Assembly (NCBI RefSeq): GCF_002188635.1
Contig: NZ_NINX01000035.1
Coordinates: 248,001-312,000 of the forward strand
Direction: 5' to 3'
Origin: Pigmentiphaga sp. NML030171
GTDB taxonomy: Bacteria; Pseudomonadota; Gammaproteobacteria; Burkholderiales; Burkholderiaceae_B
Length of the DNA stretch: 64,000 bases
The notes beneath the pieces are model-generated. The model was not told where the DNA came from. It searched no databases and worked only from the letters and a program-made list of their open reading frames with translations. Position numbers and translations under genes: made by a program. Shown here piece after piece: positions 60,545-64,000 of this stretch (positions are counted from its first letter, which is position 1; the number at the start of each line of letters is the position of its first letter).

Positions 60545-61531
60545 TCAGTCCCACTGTATGCCCAGCTCCTTCACCAGGCCGCCCCATTTGTCGCTTTCCT
60601 TCTTCAGGAAGGCCCCGAATTCGGCGGAGCTGCTGGCCACGATTTCCGCGCCTTCCGAATCGATGCGATCCTTGACTTCGGGCAGGGCCATGGCCTTCGC
60701 GATGCCGTGGTGCAACCCGTCCAGCAGGGCCGGGGGCAGGCCAGCCGGCGCCACCAGGCCGTGCCAGTTGGAAACCTGCATGGCCGGCACGCCAGCCTCG
60801 GCGGTGGTCGGCAAATTGGGTAGCTGGTCGACACGGCGCGGACCCGCCACGGCCAGGCCGGTAAGGCGGCCGGCTTCGATGTGCGAGCGTACCAGCGTGA
60901 TGTCCGACACCATGACCTGGACCTGGCCGGCCAACAGATCGTTGAGCGCCGGACCCGAGCCGCGGTAGGGCACGTGCACCATCTCGACCCCGGCCACGCG
61001 CTTGAACAGTTCGCCGGCCAGGTGGGGAATGGTGGCGTTGCCGGCAGACCCGAAGTTGAGCTTGCCAGGATTGGCCTTGGCGTAGGACACCAGTTCGCCC
61101 AGGGTCTTGATGCCGGTTCGGGGGTTGACGACGATGATCTCGGGTACGCCGATGACCTGCGACACCGGGACCAGGTCCTTGAACGGATCGTAGGGCATCT
61201 TGCGCGCGATATGCGGCGCCACGGTCAGCGCGCCGGCCAGCGAATAGCCCAGGGTGTAGCCGTCGGGCGCCGACCGGGCGACTTCGGACAGCCCGGTCAG
61301 GCCGCCCGCGCCCGGGCGATTCTCGACGATCACCGGCTGGCCCAGGATCTTGGTCAGGCCGTTCCCAAGCAGGCGGCATACCGTGTCCGCGGAGCCGCCC
61401 GGCGCCAACGGCACGATGATGCGGATGGGGCGCGAGGGGAACTTGTCGGCCGCGCGCACCGGAAACATGGCCGTGGCCAGGGGGAGCGCCATGGCGCCAA
61501 GCGTGAGGACGCGTCGTCGTTGATCGATCAC
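60545..61531 (-). CDS. Bug (TctC-type) periplasmic solute-binding protein
   Basis: The 328-residue receptor has an N-terminal QRRRVLTLGAMAL segment, a possible Tat signal, with cleavage near FPVRAA. Bug motifs are IRIIVPLAPGGSADTVCR, VENRPGAGGLTGLSEV, SAPDGYTLGY and VPYRGSGPALNDLLAGQVQV. Start at GTG 61531, with AAGGAA seven bases upstream; the longer frame upstream lacks signal-peptide character. It is the only gene of its strand block, with no partner enzyme. Confidence 0.92.
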   Translation of the reverse strand: MIDQRRRVLTLGAMALPLATAMFPVRAADKFPSRPIRIIVPLAPGGSADTVCRLLGNGLTKILGQPVIVENRPGAGGLTGLSEVARSAPDGYTLGYSLAGALTVAPHIARKMPYDPFKDLVPVSQVIGVPEIIVVNPRTGIKTLGELVSYAKANPGKLNFGSAGNATIPHLAGELFKRVAGVEMVHVPYRGSGPALNDLLAGQVQVMVSDITLVRSHIEAGRLTGLAVAGPRRVDQLPNLPTTAEAGVPAMQVSNWHGLVAPAGLPPALLDGLHHGIAKAMALPEVKDRIDSEGAEIVASSSAEFGAFLKKESDKWGGLVKELGIQWD

Positions 61532-61596
61532 GTGGGGTTCCTTGTCTCGTGTCCGGCGGGCTTCGGAAGCGCCCGGTGGCCGGTTATCGTTGATCT

Positions 61597-61621
61597 GGTG
61601 CCCGCGCGTGGCGCGGGCACC
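61597..61621. other. Strong 11-bp hairpin upstream of the Bug gene
   Basis: GGTGCCCGCGC and GCGCGGGCACC pair perfectly around GTG. It lies between the lone Bug gene and azurin. With no T-tract on either strand it is not a typical terminator, but it could act in mRNA stability or as a barrier between the units. Confidence 0.5.
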
Positions 61622-61726
61622 GTGTACGCGCACTGTAGGCAATGCGATGCGCGCGGGCTATCCGCGCTCGCGTCAAAGCTGATATGCCTGAATTTGCAGG
61701 GGGAGGCCCGCATGAACCCCCGGCGC

Positions 61727-62182
61727 CTATTTCGTCACCGCCACCGTGCCCTTCATCAGCGCCGCATGCCCCGGGAACGAGCAGAAGAACGCGTAGTTTT
61801 CCCCCGCCTTGAGCTTGCTCGTATCGAAGGTGACGGAGTCGGATTCGCCGCCGCCCACCACCTTCGTATGCGCGATCACGCGCGGATCGCCCGGCTTGAG
61901 GTAGTTCTTGTCCAGCCCCGCGGGAATGCCGTCGGCCGCGATGCCCTGCACGTCCGCGGCCTTGCTCAGCACCCAGTTGTGGCCCATGGAGTTCCGGGGC
62001 AGCTTGCCGGTATGCGTGAGCTTGACCGTGAACTGCTTGCAGCTCTGCGGCACGTCGATGCTGGTCTTGTCGAACTTCATGGCGTCGTTGCCCGCGATGT
62101 CCACGTTGCAGGTGGCGGCGAAGGCGGGGCTGGCCAGCGTGGCGGCCAGCAGCAGCGCCGGGGCGGTGTGCAGGATCTTCAT
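61727..62182 (-). CDS. Azurin (type 1 blue copper protein)
   Basis: Azurin is a periplasmic electron carrier of the denitrification and nitric oxide/respiratory network. The 151-residue precursor has a signal peptide (cleavage after ASPAFA) and the copper ligands: His in SMGHNWVLS and the C-terminal C-x4-H-x3-M of [20 protein letters not shown] lies just before its ATG. nnrS ends 11 bases upstream, so the two are probably one operon. Confidence 0.95.
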   Translation of the reverse strand: MKILHTAPALLLAATLASPAFAATCNVDIAGNDAMKFDKTSIDVPQSCKQFTVKLTHTGKLPRNSMGHNWVLSKAADVQGIAADGIPAGLDKNYLKPGDPRVIAHTKVVGGGESDSVTFDTSKLKAGENYAFFCSFPGHAALMKGTVAVTK

Positions 62183-62193
62183 CAGGTTCTCCT

Positions 62194-63390
62194 TCAGGAA
62201 TGTGGATCGAAACGCGGACGGATCAGCAGCGGGAAGAAGCGCCACACATACAGCGCGAACCCCAGGATCCAGGCCACCGCCGATGCGTGCAGGATGCCCG
62301 TCGTCCAGACCGTGGGCAGCAGGGCGGCCAGGCGCAGCGCCGCCGCCGCGATCACCAGCACGTAGGCAGCCACCATGCTGCGGTCGGTGCGCAAGGGCAG
62401 GCCGAGGTGGCCCAGCGCCGTGCGGGTGACCATGCCGATGATCAGCACGGCAAAGCCCGCCGCGCCGATGACGTGCGCCGGCCAGGCCAGGCGCGGGACC
62501 CAGCCCGCCGCGTGCGCCGCGGCCACCAGCAGGCCGGTGCCCAGCGCGGCGTAGCCCGCGTACAGGATCCACAGCAGCGGCACGCGCCGCACCGCCCAGG
62601 GCCGCCACGCCAGCAGTTGCCAGCAGGTCAGCATGCCGGTGGCAGCAAGAGCCAGGCCCGCCCCCGGCATCCAGCCCGCCAGCAGGAGCGTGATCGCCAG
62701 CAGGCCGGCGCCGAGCTGCCACTGGCCGCTGCGTGTATGCATGGGAATGTCCAGGCCGGCCACGGCACGCATCGCGAAGAAGGGAATCACGCGCCGCGCC
62801 ACCAGCAGCGCGATCACCGCCATGCACAGCAACCCGAGGTTGAAGCGTGCCAGCAGCAGGGCGTAGTCGCCCCGCAGGACCGTATGGAGGTAGAGGACGT
62901 TCGCCGCGCCCAGAGCAAGGACGAGCACCGGTATGCCGTAGTTGCGCCGGCTACGCGCCGGATAGATGGAGCGGCCCAGGGCCACGGCGGCGATGGCGAA
63001 GAACGCGGTCTCGCTGCACGCGGCAACCCAGAATCCCGCGCTGCCGGGCACCAGATAGCCGGCCCGCGCCAGCAGCCACAGGGTCGTCAGTCCGCCCAGG
63101 GCCTTGCCGCGCAGCGGATTGATGCCGGTCCAGTTGGCGCCGGCGGTGAACAGAAAGCCGACGGCGATGGTGGCGATGAAGCCCCAGAGCATCTCATGGG
63201 CATGCCAGGCCACGCCACCGAGCGGTCCGGCCAGCGTCCGCGGCGCAAATACCCAGAGCAGGATGGAAATGGCCGCCCACAGGCAACCCGCCAGATACAG
63301 GGGCCGGAAACCGAGCTCCAGGAAAGCCAGCCACTGCGGGGGCGGTGGAGGGGAGGGTACGGGTTCTTCGACTTCCAGCAGGATGGCCAT
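62194..63390 (-). CDS. nnrS: NnrS family heme-copper membrane protein
   Basis: The 398-residue integral membrane protein has about 12 helices and the NnrS signature [20 protein letters not shown] near residue 62, a putative heme/copper ligand region. NnrS is induced by nitric oxide and helps relieve nitrosative stress. A proline-rich cytosolic stretch (residues 8-20) precedes the first helix. An NsrR-like operator lies about 31 bases upstream. Azurin is immediately downstream. Confidence 0.94.
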   Translation of the reverse strand: MAILLEVEEPVPSPPPPPQWLAFLELGFRPLYLAGCLWAAISILLWVFAPRTLAGPLGGVAWHAHEMLWGFIATIAVGFLFTAGANWTGINPLRGKALGGLTTLWLLARAGYLVPGSAGFWVAACSETAFFAIAAVALGRSIYPARSRRNYGIPVLVLALGAANVLYLHTVLRGDYALLLARFNLGLLCMAVIALLVARRVIPFFAMRAVAGLDIPMHTRSGQWQLGAGLLAITLLLAGWMPGAGLALAATGMLTCWQLLAWRPWAVRRVPLLWILYAGYAALGTGLLVAAAHAAGWVPRLAWPAHVIGAAGFAVLIIGMVTRTALGHLGLPLRTDRSMVAAYVLVIAAAALRLAALLPTVWTTGILHASAVAWILGFALYVWRFFPLLIRPRFDPHS

Positions 63391-63421
63391 GGGCCGGCTC
63401 CGTAGGTGGGCGTCCGGTTTG

Positions 63422-63444
63422 AAGATATATGCTAAATGAATCTT
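63422..63444. promoter_or_regulatory. NsrR-like operator upstream of nnrS
   Basis: A 23-bp imperfect dyad starts AAGATATATGC and ends AAATGAATCTT, close to the known NsrR pattern AAGATGYATTT-N-AAATRCATCTT (18 of the 22 specified positions). It overlaps an AT-rich -10-like region (minus strand GCATATATC). NsrR is a nitric-oxide-sensing repressor, so this would induce nnrS-azurin during nitrosative stress. Confidence 0.7.
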
Positions 63445-63486
63445 ATGGAGGGTAATCCCAATACCGCTGACGACAGCGGGGATTTC

Positions 63487-64000
63487 TCAGCGGGAATCCT
63501 GCGAGCGCGGGCGGGCCGTGGGACCGGGGGCCGGACTCGTCCACGTCCGGTGGTGCCATTCGGAGGGCAGCAGGCCGAAGCGCAACCGGAACAGCTTGCT
63601 GAACGCCGATTGGTCCGCGAAGCCGCAGCGCCACGACAGCGAGCCGATGTGCAGCCTGGGGCTGCGCTCGATCAAGGCCTTGGCGCGTTGCAGGCGGATT
63701 TCGCGCAGCGTCCCCATCACGGTCTCTCCCCGTGAGGCGAAGGCCGCGTAAAGCCGGGTACGCGAGCAGCCGGCGCCGCGGGCGATCGCCGCGACGTCGA
63801 GCTCGTGGCGGTGGGCCTCGCGTTCCATGAAGCGCAGCGCCGCCGCATGGCGGCCCGCGTTCAGGTCGTCTTCCTGGTCGGACGGAGCCTCGCGCGAGCC
63901 CTGGCGTCCCAGGTTGCGCAGCATCAGCAGCGCCAGCGAACGCGTGCCCTCCAGCAGGCTCGCGTATTCCGCGCCGTCAAGCTTCTGCGGCTGGCGTGTC
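63487..64000 (-). CDS. AraC-family regulator, C-terminal part (5' end outside window)
   Basis: The frame is open to the window end, so the gene begins outside it. The visible 170 residues end with an AraC/XylS DNA-binding domain: helix-turn-helix LDVAAIARGAGCSRTRLYAA, LREIRLQRAKALIERSP and the second HTH SWRCGFADQSAFSKLFRLRFG. The residues before it are probably the end of an effector domain. It reads toward nnrS but is separated by about 95 bases with the NsrR-like operator. Confidence 0.9.
   Translation of the reverse strand, partial: TRQPQKLDGAEYASLLEGTRSLALLMLRNLGRQGSREAPSDQEDDLNAGRHAAALRFMEREAHRHELDVAAIARGAGCSRTRLYAAFASRGETVMGTLREIRLQRAKALIERSPRLHIGSLSWRCGFADQSAFSKLFRLRFGLLPSEWHHRTWTSPAPGPTARPRSQDSR

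Overview
This 64 kb window is a chromosomal segment from a high-GC betaproteobacterium, most likely Alcaligenaceae close to Bordetella or Achromobacter. The pointers are four Bug (TctC-type) periplasmic binding proteins beside LysR regulators, the gmk-rpoZ-spoT order, azurin next to nnrS, and a glnA-ntrB-ntrC run. I saw no rRNA, tRNA, CRISPR array, insertion sequence or phage gene. Coding density is very high, so most other long open frames are GC-driven shadows of the genes listed.

Layout. 1-8 kb: 3' end of eno, ftsB, a TadE-like protein, hslO (Hsp33), a DUF455 ferritin-like protein, an acyl-CoA synthetase, an alpha/beta hydrolase, a PHP phosphoesterase and greB. 8-12 kb: spoT, rpoZ and gmk on the minus strand, a pair of inverted palindromic repeats, then an mlaC-like gene. 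12-17 kb: S9 peptidase, DsbA-like oxidoreductase, LysR, UDP-glucose dehydrogenase. 17-24 kb: a membrane/periplasm module of two VWA proteins, an anchored trypsin-like protease, a MoxR ATPase and a DUF58 protein, then ppk2 and a TPR protein. 24-28 kb: LysR, DapA-like lyase, Bug and SDR. 28-34 kb: DUF72, a UDG-like protein, a SelW-like protein, a NifQ-like protein, yicC, rph, rdgB, hemW. 34-38.5 kb: glnA with a sigma-54/NtrC-type promoter, then ntrB and ntrC. 38.5-44 kb: a ZIP transporter, a decayed sodA remnant, and a LysR/SDR/Bug/aldehyde dehydrogenase cassette. 44-49 kb: bioA opposite bioF, a BioH-like esterase and a fused BioC-BioD. 49-59.5 kb: a LysR gene divergent from an approximately 9.6 kb catabolic cluster. 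59.5-64 kb: xthA, a lone Bug gene, azurin, nnrS with an NsrR-like operator, and the end of an AraC regulator.

The most novel part is the 49.7-59.5 kb cluster: RidA, Bug receptor, three-subunit molybdenum hydroxylase, a LigB-LigA fused extradiol dioxygenase, a flavin monooxygenase, membrane-anchored CoxG and a gamma-glutamyltransferase-like protein. A palindromic LysR box lies about 65 bp upstream of the inferred start site. It looks like a complete uptake, hydroxylation and ring-cleavage route for an aromatic or N-heteroaromatic acid that I cannot name. Other items of note are the BioC-BioD fusion, the sodA pseudogene at the edge of a probable inserted cassette, the NifQ-like protein lacking its first motif cysteine, and several genes whose -10-like hexamer almost touches the start codon.
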